Source: Prorocentrum cordatum
Lineage: Eukaryota; Sar; Dinophyceae; Prorocentrales; Prorocentraceae
Assembly: GCA_963575745.1 (NCBI GenBank)
Contig: CAUYUJ010021693.1
Location: 320,768-384,767, forward strand
DNA: 64,000 nucleotides
Direction of reading: 5' to 3'
A model generated the notes under the pieces. It saw only the letters and a program-made list of their open reading frames with translations. It was not told the origin of the DNA and did no database searches. Below are positions 39,891-50,099 of the stretch, one piece after another. Each line of letters starts with the position of its first letter. Within the stretch, counting starts at the first letter, position 1. Made by a program: the position numbers and the translations under genes.

Positions 39891-40235
39891 CATCGATGGA
39901 CAGCGCGAGGAGGGCGGCGCAGACCAGCACCTCCACCCGGACCCGAGCCAGGGGGGGAGGAGGCGGGAGGACGACGAGGGGCAGGAGCGACGACGACGAC
40001 AAGGAGGGGGAGGAGGAGGAGGAGGAGGAGGAGGAGGAGGAGGGAGACGACGACGACCACGACGACGACGACGAGGAAGGAAATGGAGGAGGGAGACGAA
40101 GACGACGACGACGACGACGACGACGACGGCAGCGGCGGCGACAGCGGCGGCAACGGCGGCGGAGACGACGAGGGCGTCGATAGACAGTGAGAGGATGGCG
40201 GCGGAGACGAGCACCTCCGCCCGCCCGAGCCTGGG
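39891..40235 (+). repeat. Trinucleotide-rich block flanked by a 60-bp direct repeat
   Basis: TCGATGGACAGCGCGAGGA with the following AGCACCTCC(A/G)CCCG phrase (39891-39950) recurs as TCGATAGACAGTGAGAGGA (40175-40235). Between them is a GGA/GAC-type triplet array (about 39955-40170). Frames through it give poly-Glu, poly-Asp, poly-Val or poly-Ser and are composition artefacts. Confidence 0.8.
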
Positions 40236-40319
40236 GCCCCGAGAGCCCCTGCAGGCCGGAGAGCCCCAGAACGACTATAGAGCCGGACCTGTGCCAGAAG
40301 AACATCCCTCAAAAACATG

Positions 40320-41340
40320 AGACCCCCTCTCGGCAAACACAAACTGAACTCGCAAGGGTACCCTCCCCAGGATGCACAGGAACATCCAACAAACACGAAG
40401 AACATCAGGGTACACTCCCCGACCCCACCTCGATCTTACACCTCGGTCCGACTGCAGCGAAATTATCGCACTCAGCATGCATCGAACAAAAACAAGCAAA
40501 TTTGCCCTCGACCAAGAGATTAGACACTTCGCGCTTTCTCCTGACAAGGACCCGCTGCCCAAGCTCCTCAGATCGGGCGCGGGAGGAGCCAAAAAAGCGC
40601 TGCAGGCCAGGGAGGGAATCGGCTCGCCTCGGGTCGGATCAGATCGAGATCGGAATCTTCTATGGCAACTCGTGGGAGCCTTTCATCTTGCTGGCTCTTG
40701 CGAATCGACCACGCCAACCGACGCTAAATCGGCGCCAATCGATGCTGAGTCGACGCGTTCATCTTAGATTTACCAGACGCTAGCGCGCCCTATCGCACTC
40801 TAAAGAAGGAATTGCGAGGACAAACAACGAAGGAATCAATGCTTCAGGATCGCGCGCGCTCGCGCTTTCTCCTGGCGATGACCCGCTGAGGTGGCGACAT
40901 CCGAGCCCTGCCCCCACCAACCATCGATTCTGCAGAATCGATGGGAGGCGGCGGGTAGGGCTCGGAACTCGCCACATGTTCGACGAGTTCCAAATCTAAC
41001 CCCCGCCGCTCATCGAGTTGCCTGAATCGTTGATCGGCGAGGGTAGGGTTCGGATTACGCCGCCGACTGCTGCCCAAACTCCTCAGCTTGAACGCGGGAG
41101 AAGAAGCCGAATAGCGCTGCAGGTCAGGGATAGAATCGGCCCGCCTCGGCTCGGATCAGCTCGAGGTCGGAATCGAGGCATCTGGGGATCGGGTCAGACC
41201 GCGTCGGACCGAGTGCAGCCCGAGGGCGGCTGAGAATTGCAGCCTCCGCCCGCTCCGAGCCCGAGGGTCCGAGAACACTCCGCCGCCCCTGCCGAGGTCG
41301 ACCAGGTCACCCTCTGCCCATGCAAATCGGCGGCGAGCCC
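40320..41340. repeat. Internal direct repeats, no gene
   Basis: The block at 40565-40665 (AGCGCTGCAGG(C/T)CAGGGA, GAATCGGC(T/C)CGCCTCGG, CGGATCAG(A/C)TCGAG) recurs at 41075-41175. GCGCTTTCTCCTG near 40530 recurs near 40863, followed by GACCCGCTG. A long palindrome sits at 40901-40965. No coding signal was recognised. Confidence 0.65.
40901..40965. repeat. Long palindrome
   Basis: The centre is a perfect 24-base palindrome at 40921-40944: CCATCGATTCTG followed immediately by CAGAATCGATGG. Outer arms are imperfectly complementary: CCGAGCCCTGCCCCC (40901-40915) and GGCGGGTAGGGCTCGG (40950-40965). The total hairpin is about 62-65 bases. It could be a remnant of a foldback element or a cruciform-forming site. 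Confidence 0.85.
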
Positions 41341-42350
41341 AGGGGGAAAGGCAGAGGGGGCGGGGCTTCTGAGAAGCCCCGGCCGCCTTCTGAGGCCCGA
41401 CGGGCGCGCCGCCGGGTTAAGGAAGAACGTCATGATGTAATTTCCCTGCCATCCTCTCGTGGTGACAAAAATCGCACCACGGATAATTCTTGCTGGTTTC
41501 GGCTTCTGGGACCCCTCGCTGGGTTCCCGGACCGTCAAGAAACGGCTCGAGGTGAAACGCTGGTCCCGAGGAAACAGTCCTGACCTCTGGGGAGCCACGT
41601 TGCGAAATCAACAACGACGTCGGAGGCCTGGGACGGGGGAGAACTGGCTCAGAGGGGGGGAGGCATCGGCCTGGAATCGGGCCCCCGATGGCGGGTCCGC
41701 ACGCTCCTGGGCGGGTTCAGTGCAATGGCAGTGGGGGGTCGATGTACCCCCCTCGAGCCCCCGCGCAATCGGGAGGCTCGAGCGCTACGCCCATGTTGCG
41801 CGCGAGGCACCGCTCGCTGGGCCCGCCCTTGCGCGCACGAAATGGGCATCCGGCCCCTCTGCGGTACCATTGCAGCATGACTGTACGAGCGCCGAGAACA
41901 CGAGCCCCGCCGCCGAAGGCCAAAGGCCTCGTGGAGGCATCCACTACGCAGTTCCTTCATTGCACATACCCTCGTGGAGAACACACTGGCACCCCACGAA
42001 CACGTTCCTTGACCTTTTTCCAAGGAGCGACCCGAAAACCAGAAACCAGACTTTACACTTGTACTTGAGAAGAAACGGTAAGAGGAGGAGCAGGAGGGGG
42101 AGGAGGACCAGCCAGCTGCCAACAAGCCAACCAAACGGCCGATGTCAGCCCACAGCCAGACTGTTGAACCCAGCAGGATTGCACGCGTATTTCGCCCCGT
42201 CCTTCGTTCGATGCGTCCTCGCCCGCAGGTCATTTTACTATCCCGTTCGGTCTCCATCACCCCCCCTGAACCGCGTGGCCAGCGCATGCTTCTGCCTTTG
42301 GGCCTACTTCCTCCTTGCTTGTCTATGCCTTGTCCATTCGACTCTCTGTG
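41340..42350. other. Gene-free stretch with dispersed repeat copy 2
   Basis: 41640-41780 repeats part of 31090-31260 (see that entry). Near 41360 is CTTCTGAGAAG, also found near 31010, so the related block may extend further. Remaining frames on both strands overlap with no preference. No RNA gene seen. Confidence 0.5.
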
Positions 42351-42610
42351 GAGGCCGCGCTCAATCCCACCCGCCCTCTGGGCGCAGGCGGTCTAGCGAG
42401 GCTCCTTTTCCAAGCCCCTTTTTCCCCGTCGGGGAGTTCATCATTGTTCCCAATTGAAATACACCCCTTCCCCCACCCGGCCCCCGCCCGGCCGGCAGCC
42501 AACCCACCCCATGCGGACCACCCACCCCGCCACCCACTTAAAAACAATACAAACCGCACTCTGCCTCCACATTTGGAGCGCGCGCGGCCAGCCCGACGCT
42601 GCCCCCCACC
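42350..42610 (+). repeat. Dispersed repeat, right copy (partner at 1.17-1.44 kb)
   Basis: Same-orientation partner of the block at the left end of the window, with CCCACCCGCCCTCTGGGCG, CCCCGTCGGGGA, AATACACCCCTTCCCCCA, GCCAACCCA and TTAAAAACAATACAAACCGC in the same order. The copies are clearly diverged. Confidence 0.65.
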
Positions 42611-42649
42611 GCCCGAACAACAAGAAACATGTGAACTACAAGTGATGTG

Positions 42650-44330
42650 CCTATCTAGCGTCATCTCAGGCAAACGTGTCTTGGTATTGATGGATTATTT
42701 GTTGTTCTGCTTGTCTAGTAGCTCACGAGAGCTGGTGAATGCATGGCTAAGTAAGTCCGTTAAGCGGAACTACTCTAAGCGACAAATAATGTATCCGCAT
42801 TCGCGCGCGCATGGCAGGCCCGGCCGGCCGGCTGGCGCGCGCTCTTGCTTGAGTAGCTAGGCGCAGCTGCGGAGACAGTCCCTCCGCGCGATCTATGCCC
42901 CGCCAGAACTCTGCAAGGGAAAAGAATGGAGGGCTGTATAAGAAAACGAGGGGAGCATTAGGAATGACTCCCCCCGCGGGCACCCAGCGTGACATCGCCG
43001 CGCCAGGATGGGCGCGCCAGCACAATGGCTGACGCCCCAAGCAGCAGGGGCGGGACATGCTGGACAACCTTCAGCGAGTCTCGTGGGCGCCGGACAGCCT
43101 TCGCCCCTTCCCCCAGGGCCACTTTGGGCCCCCCGCAGCGCCAAGCCCAAAAAGCATTTTACGGCGCAGGGATGGGAGCGCCCCTGTCACCTCTCAGCGG
43201 GGCAAGTCAAGGGCCCCGGACACGCCCCGCCCCAAAAGGCGATTCGAGGCGCGTGCCGCCCAGCAATCAACTCAGACTGCTACGAGCTCGTCAATGACCT
43301 CGGCGCGCCTGCGGTTGATATCCCCGCTCCGCAGGAGCTGGGTCAGGCTGAGACATCGCCTCGCCCATTCGCCCACGCCCACCGCCTGAGCGATTGCTCT
43401 TCCGCTCTTCCACCACTAGCGCGCCCGGCGCCCCGAGCCCGGTCGCCGTGCTGGACCCGCCTGCCGAGGCCAGTCCAGCTCGACGAAGACGACCGGGACG
43501 CCCAACGATCAGCCGTGTCAGCGCGCCAGGGGGCCCGCGAAGACGCCGCTGCGCCCTGCCGCCACTGGCTATAGTCACGACGCCACGTCGCAGCGGACCC
43601 CCCCGCGGCCGCCAGGTGCCGTCGGCGCAATCGGCGCAGGGGGGGGCCGGGCGTCAGCCGCGATGCGAGTTCGCCAGTCTAATCCAATTCATAATTGGCA
43701 GCGGCTCGACCCCCAGCCATGGGGGCGCGCCAGGCGATGTGCGCCAGGCGCCAGTCGCTCTCAGGGGATCTGCTGATCGCGCGAGGGCCGCGCTGCCGGA
43801 ATGCCCGCAACGGCGCGCATTGTTCCGGCGGTCACATTGTAGGCCCCCGCGCCCGAAAGCGCGCGATGGAGGCTTGGCCGGGCGGGCCATCACTGCTGCT
43901 GCTCTTGTGAGCACGATGCGCCTCGTCACCGCGTGCATCGGCCCTCGCTTTCGCGCGTTTGTTCCCCTGCCTCGGCGGTGGAGTTTGTCCGCGACGTCTG
44001 TCTCCATGAGAGGGGTGCGCAGCGCCTGCGGCGGACTCAGCAAGGCAACCATATCCTTAGTATTACCATGTATATTATTCTTCGTATCGATCAATCATCT
44101 CGAGCGGTCTCCACTTGTCCTTGGACTTGCTCCACATCTAGTATTTTAGGTAATATACAATAAAAACATTCTGACCGGTGCCTTCTCCCAATCGCTGGGC
44201 GCCCCATCCGCGCGACGGGTCGCGCGCCGCTCTATTGGACGCGCTCAGGTTGCCACGCGGGAAAAGCAGCAAATATCACAACAGATGCCCGTCGGCTCGA
44301 ACATGAAAACTCAGGGGCGACCACCAAACT
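42650..44330. other. Gene-free stretch
   Basis: Overlapping frames on both strands with high GC and no domain. An AT-richer patch at about 44050-44170 (TATATTATTC, GGTAATATACAATAAAAA) stands out from the surroundings and could be an intergenic or terminator-type region. I see no RNA gene or recognisable repeat. Confidence 0.45.
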
Positions 44331-46170
44331 TCAACAGAGACAACAGCCTCCGGCCCGACGAACGGCGTCCCCATATGCTTCACACCCAAGCGATTGCAAC
44401 GCGCTTTCGAGCGCAAGGTAGCCGTCCTCCAAGGGCGAAGGCAAAATCATCTTACGCTCGAAGTCGCTCGAAACCAGACTGTCATCCAGGTCGCCATGCA
44501 TGACGGCGCCTTCTTTTCGTTTGACATAGTCGATGCGTCCTGAGTCCGCCAACGGAAAGACCCAGACTCCTCTGGAACGCCGGTCGAACACAATCGCCCA
44601 CGACACCGTTGAGACGGGTGCATCTGACATGGCAGCCCGCAGAACCCGGCGAGTCTCAGCCCGGCGCGGAAGAAACTCAGTCGCCAAGGAGCCATCGGGC
44701 ATGACCCAAAATATTGGATTATCAAGGATGCGAGGGGCGACGGTCGCCACAGACTGGCCAGACAGCTCCTCTGGGTCGTCAACATCAAATACCCTCGAGT
44801 CCAAGTTGTCGGCAGAGAGCGATCTGGGCCATCCGTTCGGGCGCAGCCAGCGCGGGGGCCGCCCTGGCTGGTCAACGCACTATCCAGCATAATCTCGCCG
44901 AACCAAAGTAATTCCAACATGTGCACTGTCATCCGCCGTCTCTACGACCAAGTCGCCCGGTCTTGAGGAGTCATTCAACTTGACAGGGGTCGCAAACGCA
45001 CATCGACACTGCCGTCCCCAGTGAATGTCAGTCTCTGGAGGAATCAACTTATCAACCATCTATTGCATGACGCTGGACACAACGACAAGAAAGATCATCG
45101 CCGTTGGCGTATCGTTCCCTGTGGGCTGACGACGAGGGTATATTCGCTTGGGCTGAACCACCCTCACTGAGTGCCCCTGCGAAGCACGGAGAACAATCGG
45201 CTTCGCATCTGGAGGCTCAAAATCTGCCCCGTATAATGCTCCTCCGTCTCGAGGTAGCGCCCGCCCGTAACTCTCTTTCCAGTGGCGCGGGTATCCGGCG
45301 GTTGGCTCGTCGTCAACCGCCAACTTGACGCCTGGCGCTTGCGTCGACCTCTTGGGCGGAAAACTATGGGCGCGCATCAGCCAGGACCAAAAGCGATCAC
45401 AGCCCGCTTTCTTCAACATATCGACAAACTGCGTCGCCTCGACCCCCCCCCCGGAGCTGGGGACCTCGGCGGCGCACTGCGTTGCAACTTTCATGAAAGG
45501 CCCCTGCCTAGTAGCCTCGTCTTCGCTAGCTCCGCTGAAGTACGCGCGCGACGGGCGGCCTGCCGATGGACTCATGGGCAACCACTGGAGCGCGCTCGCT
45601 GGTAGATCCTGGGCCTCGATCGAACCGTGGCGCGATCAGAAGTGCGCGTCTGCGCCCTCTCGCTGCATCGCAGTTCAGTCCCGAAGCAAATCCGCCGCTG
45701 CGTCTCTGGAAAAAAAAACTTGCCTCGCCACCTATCCAGCAACGGCATTCGTCATGGATTGTCGGGGAACGGGCCAGCAGAGCGCGCTGCCTCGATTCTC
45801 CTCGCGACGCTGGAATCAGCAACTGGTGGGCCAGTCTCCTCGTCATCCAATGAAGGAACCAGCAGCATCTCCGCCTCCTGGGCGCGCTCGGCCCGCTGCA
45901 ATATTCACAATAGAAAGCTGCTCCTCTCTCCAACAGTTTGGCGCGAAGTAGAATTTTCGATGTCGGTTCGCTTTCGGCGGGCTCGGCGGCGCGGCCAACC
46001 AAAAACACCCTTTGCCGAAAACCTTAAGCAATTCATTGTTTTCCGAGGCGAGCGGAGTCAGTTCCGGCGGAGTGTGCCCCGAGGGCTCGCACTACTGCGT
46101 CGGCGCTGGGACGTGGCCCACAAACGTCGCGATGACACCGTCGCCGGGCAGGTGCGCATCGTCTTCTAGT
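44331..46170 (-). pseudogene. Unidentified coding-like segment with in-frame stops
   Basis: One minus-strand frame runs from about 45700 to 44331, interrupted by TGA near 45690 and 45628 and by TAG at 45060-45062 and near 44880. Between the stops it reads as protein: FVDMLKKAGCDRFWSWLMRAH, HWKESYGRALPRDGGALYG, MVDKLIPPETDIHWGRQCRC, GDLVVETADDSAHVGITLV, and RILDNPIFWVMPDGSLATEF. A second frame upstream (46180-45843) reads DDAHLPGDGVIATFVGHVPAP and ELLKVFGKGCFWLAAP. I do not recognise the family. It is either a decayed gene or exons with unrecognised introns. Confidence 0.5.
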
Positions 46171-46179
46171 TCTTATTTC

Positions 46180-48580
46180 ATATCCGCACCGCTGCCTTCG
46201 TTAGGGGCTTTTGTTTGACCCTTGTCTTCCTTTCAACCTTCCTTGTGATATTCCTCACTGGTTGCCGACCGCCCTGGGAGCCTTTCCCACTTGCCCCGAC
46301 GGCGCAGATAATTCGCCATCTGACCCTCGGATGCGATGTCCGCGAGATAGGCTTCGCCACCTGTCTGAGATTGAAGCGGCGTTTTCTCTGCGCACCACCA
46401 CTCAGAAACTTTCGTTATTCTTCCTTTGTGCGCGCGTCGTTCTGCAGCAGCATCAGCCCAGCGCGAGCCTGCTCTCTGCTGAGGAGCGCGCAGGTCTACG
46501 TGGGCCGAAGTCACCTTGAGGCAGCTCGCACATACCACCGCCGGCGGCATGCTTTGGCCATCTTTCAGTTGGATGGCGCGCGACATTCATGGCGCAGCTA
46601 CCTTCTCTCTGCCCGGGCCTGAGCTCGCGCTCTGCAGCTTTGCAATGACCTTTTTCTTCCACAGGCAACGGCTGAAACTTCGGCGCGTTCGGCCTAGGGC
46701 CTCTAAGTTGGCCTTCCATCGTGTCGTGAACGGGGCGCCCAGAAGCCCCAGAGTAGCCGGGCTCAAAGCCGACCATGCCAAGGACATCCCAGGGGCCCCT
46801 CTCATTGCCACCGATCACCTGCCGTCGATGCCTCGCAGGAGCAGAGTATGCTTGCTCATCGTGGGGATACTGTCGCAGCAACTACTGCTTGCGGTTCCGC
46901 ATTGCCCCGAGCTTCTCCGGCCTGGGCCCGGCGGGAGTACTGTCCCCGTCGCCCTCCTTCCTGTCCATTCTCTCTGTCTGCGTCCTCGTCGTCGGAGGCG
47001 GGAGAGACCTCGGCGGGGTCATCCTTGGAATTGCGCATAAACTCGTGAGCATTCCGACACTCAAACAGGCTTTCCTGCGATCGCCGGGCCCACCTCACGT
47101 CGGGTTGAACCCCTTCATCATACAAGACTGGAGAATCATGCGCGCGCATCGCAAGCTGTTTGCAATGCCCGAGAACCTCCGCACTGGGGGGCGTCGCGCG
47201 CGGGTAGCGGAACGACTCCGTTTCCATAAACGTTGACAAGAATCTGACACCACTCCATCCAGCGGTATGAACCGCTTCTGTCTAGACGTAATCGATGCGA
47301 TGCTGAGCCAGGCGAGATGTGTCACTCTTAATTTGCGCCATCTGCGCCTTCTGGCGCGGGCTGCGCAACGAAGCGCGCTCTCTGCGCATTGCCTTCTCAA
47401 CTCTGAGAGGGAATGGTCCTGTCTCGTACTCCTTCAGTCTCGAAGCTAGATCGTCCATAACCTATTTTGCTACACGCTCGGTCTCCCTCCTTCCGTCTGC
47501 TTCCGTTCCAGGGTGATCGTGATCTATCGTCGCCCGAGAATCCACCGAGAAGAAACTGTCTGGGTCGATGGGGGGCAGCGTCGATGCAGGCCCATCTTGC
47601 GCGATTGTAGGGCATGCGCAATATATAGAACGTCATCGCAACGCGCGAGACGTTCGCCGGTTCCGTGCAATACCATTGCTTCGTTCCCATCTGATTCTGA
47701 TCAACGACCTTGAACCCGTCAGACCGGCCAGTCGCAGAAGTCGGTGCCACCAGACAGAGTCGCAAATCGCACTGTGCTCGTCGCCAAACCACTCGGCCGC
47801 CACGGAATATCGGGCATGGACGTGCGGAATTGCACCCGTGCCCAGAAAACACTCATGCGCCGTCTCCCGTCGCATTTCCAATCTTCTCGGTTTTAGCCCC
47901 TCCTCCCTCGTTGTCCTTGGAACGGAAGAACACGACGGCATTGATCGCTGTCCCCGCCCTGTCCACGTCGCTGGCGCGAGAGAAGCATCGCCGGCAGTGC
48001 TCGCGCTTCTTGCCCACGAAAGCATTGGAAAGGCACGTAATTATAATCAATGGAGCGCGGTCGTCGTCGGTGTCATAGCGGACCCTTCCCTAATCGAAAT
48101 CGTCGCACAGCGCGGCTCTTTCATCGAAGGCCAAACAGCCACCTGGAAACTTGCCAGTAAAAACCACAGTTCTCGAGGTTGCCCCCAGATGGGCCCGGCG
48201 AGGACGACGGCCGATTGCGATCCACGTGCCATGTCTCTGCGCCCGCGTTCCCGATCTTGGCCACCTCGTTCTTTCCTGAGATCAGATGCGACGTCTCTCG
48301 GAAACTTCCGCGGCGCATTTTCATGCTGCGCCGCGACATCATCGAATCATTGACCGCGAAAAGCTCGGGATTTACGACGCGCCCAACGGGTCTTCGCCGC
48401 GGGAGAAGTCCGCGATCGACCTGGCCCTGCGACAATCGCCTCTCGATGCGCATCTGAAGCCTCGACCGCGCGGGGACGCGATGCCAACTTCTGCCAAGCG
48501 CGACGCTTCGGGACCAAATCGTCGTTGCAATTAAAAGAGTGCTCGGGAAAACTGTTCATGATAGCCGACCACCGAACAAA
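46180..48580 (-). other. Weak coding-like traces, minus strand
   Basis: Short minus-strand pieces look protein-like: YLADIASEGQMANYLRRRGK (about 46310), SPVLYDEGVQPDVRWARRSQ (about 47100), VVDQNQMGTKQWYCTEPANV (about 47660-47720), HECFLGTGAIPHVHARYSVA (about 47830) and AFVGKKREHCRRCFSR (about 48000). They lie in different frames and no domain is recognisable. They could continue the gene of the neighbouring segments. Confidence 0.35.
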
Positions 48581-48595
48581 CAAGCCAATTCCCCG

Positions 48596-50099
48596 TTATG
48601 TGGGACGTTTGGCTTCCGCTTTCTCATGGGAGTCATTATTCCTGATCCAGCGATTAGGTTGAACATCTAATGTCCTGCCCGTTGCAATGGACCCATTGAC
48701 CAATCGAATGCACCCCCCCCATACGTTCGCCCTGAACCCATCGGATCTGAACGCAGACTGGCGAAGGGACCATGCCCAGGAGACGCGCTTTGCCGCTCCA
48801 TGGAAAAGTGCAAATAAGTCACTCGGACAAATTGGCTTTCGTAGCCGCGCTTTTGTTCGCAACCCACTCCGCGAGCCCCCCGCAAAATCCACATCGATGC
48901 AGTCAATCAGCGGCGCGCGTGCAACTACCTCTGGGCTGAATGGCAATAAGTGGCCCTGGTTGGTTGCAACAAGCGACCCCGCGACGGCCATCCGCACCTC
49001 GAGGCGCTGTTTTCCCACCTTCTTTGCCACGTGGCACGCCGTGCCCGCGCGTGTCATCAGGCGGAGCCAGGTTCATTGCAAAAATGAATTGCACGGCGAA
49101 TATACACCCCAATGCCCTCGACAAATGCATCGCCAGCCCCCCCAGCCAACGTAGGTTTGAGGCACCAGGTGTCTCCTTCAGAGCGCTCTCCAACTCGATG
49201 AATCTCAGCGCCCTTGATCCGCGACATCCCGCACAGATGGCCCAGTTCCTCCCAGTATAGCACCCCGCTGTTAGCCTCGGCCGCAGCTCGACTTGCCAGG
49301 GCGTTCCAAGCACCACGCGCTCCACTAGCTGGCGGCACTCCCCAGGAGTGGGCATCGTCCTGTCCTATCACCACTATGTAGGAAACCTGGGTCATGGCGG
49401 AGACGGCTTGGAGATCAGCCAGTTGCTTTTCCTGCTCAAACACATGCCGTTCCAGATCGACGTATCCCTTTCAGCTCGCGTCGCTCGCCGTGCCCCGTAG
49501 CACGCGGTCGCCATTCGCGTCGAGTCCGTTGCCGCTCCGTGGGGCAACCCGCCCACTCTCGCCTTGGCTCGAATGGGACGCTCTTCCGTCGTACTCCAGC
49601 TTCTTGTGATTCGGCGGCCGATCAAGACTGCAAGCCTTGTCTGAAGTGCTGCCTCCTTCCACGAAGCCATCGCATCCGCCCGCGTCGCTGTTGATCAGGC
49701 ATTGAAGAATTGCTGTCCTCCACGTTTTCCTCGTGTCCACGTAGGAGGGAAACCGATGAGTCTGTGAAGGACGCGGACGTTTACGTTCACGCATCGCTGT
49801 CCTTTATCTGACATTCCTTTCCAATCCGCAGTGATGAAGTCGTTTGATACCAATCCTCTATCGGAATGCCCAACTGCGCAATTGCCATGATATCCTTCCC
49901 CAGGAACCTCGCGCGCAACCCGGGGGCCTCGATCACAGCTGATACCGCCGCGCAACACTGTGGGACACCGAAGTGGCCGGCGCGCTCAATCATGAACGCA
50001 CTGGTAACCTGTTCAAGACGGAGAACAATTTCCGCGGCCAGGTCTCGGCATTGTGGCGTCGGCTTGGAATTATCAATCGGGCGGAACTGGTCTAGATAG
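48596..50099 (-). pseudogene. Unidentified coding-like segment
   Basis: The frame from about 50099 to 49787 reads RDLAAEIVLRLEQVTSAFMIERAG, VPQCCAAVSAVIEAPGLRARF and IAQLGIPIEDWYQ. It ends at a TGA that overlaps an ATG in another frame (49794) leading to HRFPSYVDTRKTWRTAIL. A third frame (49443-49057) reads EQEKQLADLQAVSAMTQVSYIVVIGQDDAHSW and AGGAGDAFVEGIGVYIRRAI. A fourth (49057-48596) reads KVGKQRLEVRMAVAGSLVATNQ. This is good protein composition over 1.5 kb with repeated frame changes. Family unknown. Confidence 0.5.

Noticed and set aside
39686-40405. Poly-Ser, poly-Val and poly-Glu proteins around 40 kb
   Set aside because: They arise from the GGA/GAC triplet array on either strand.
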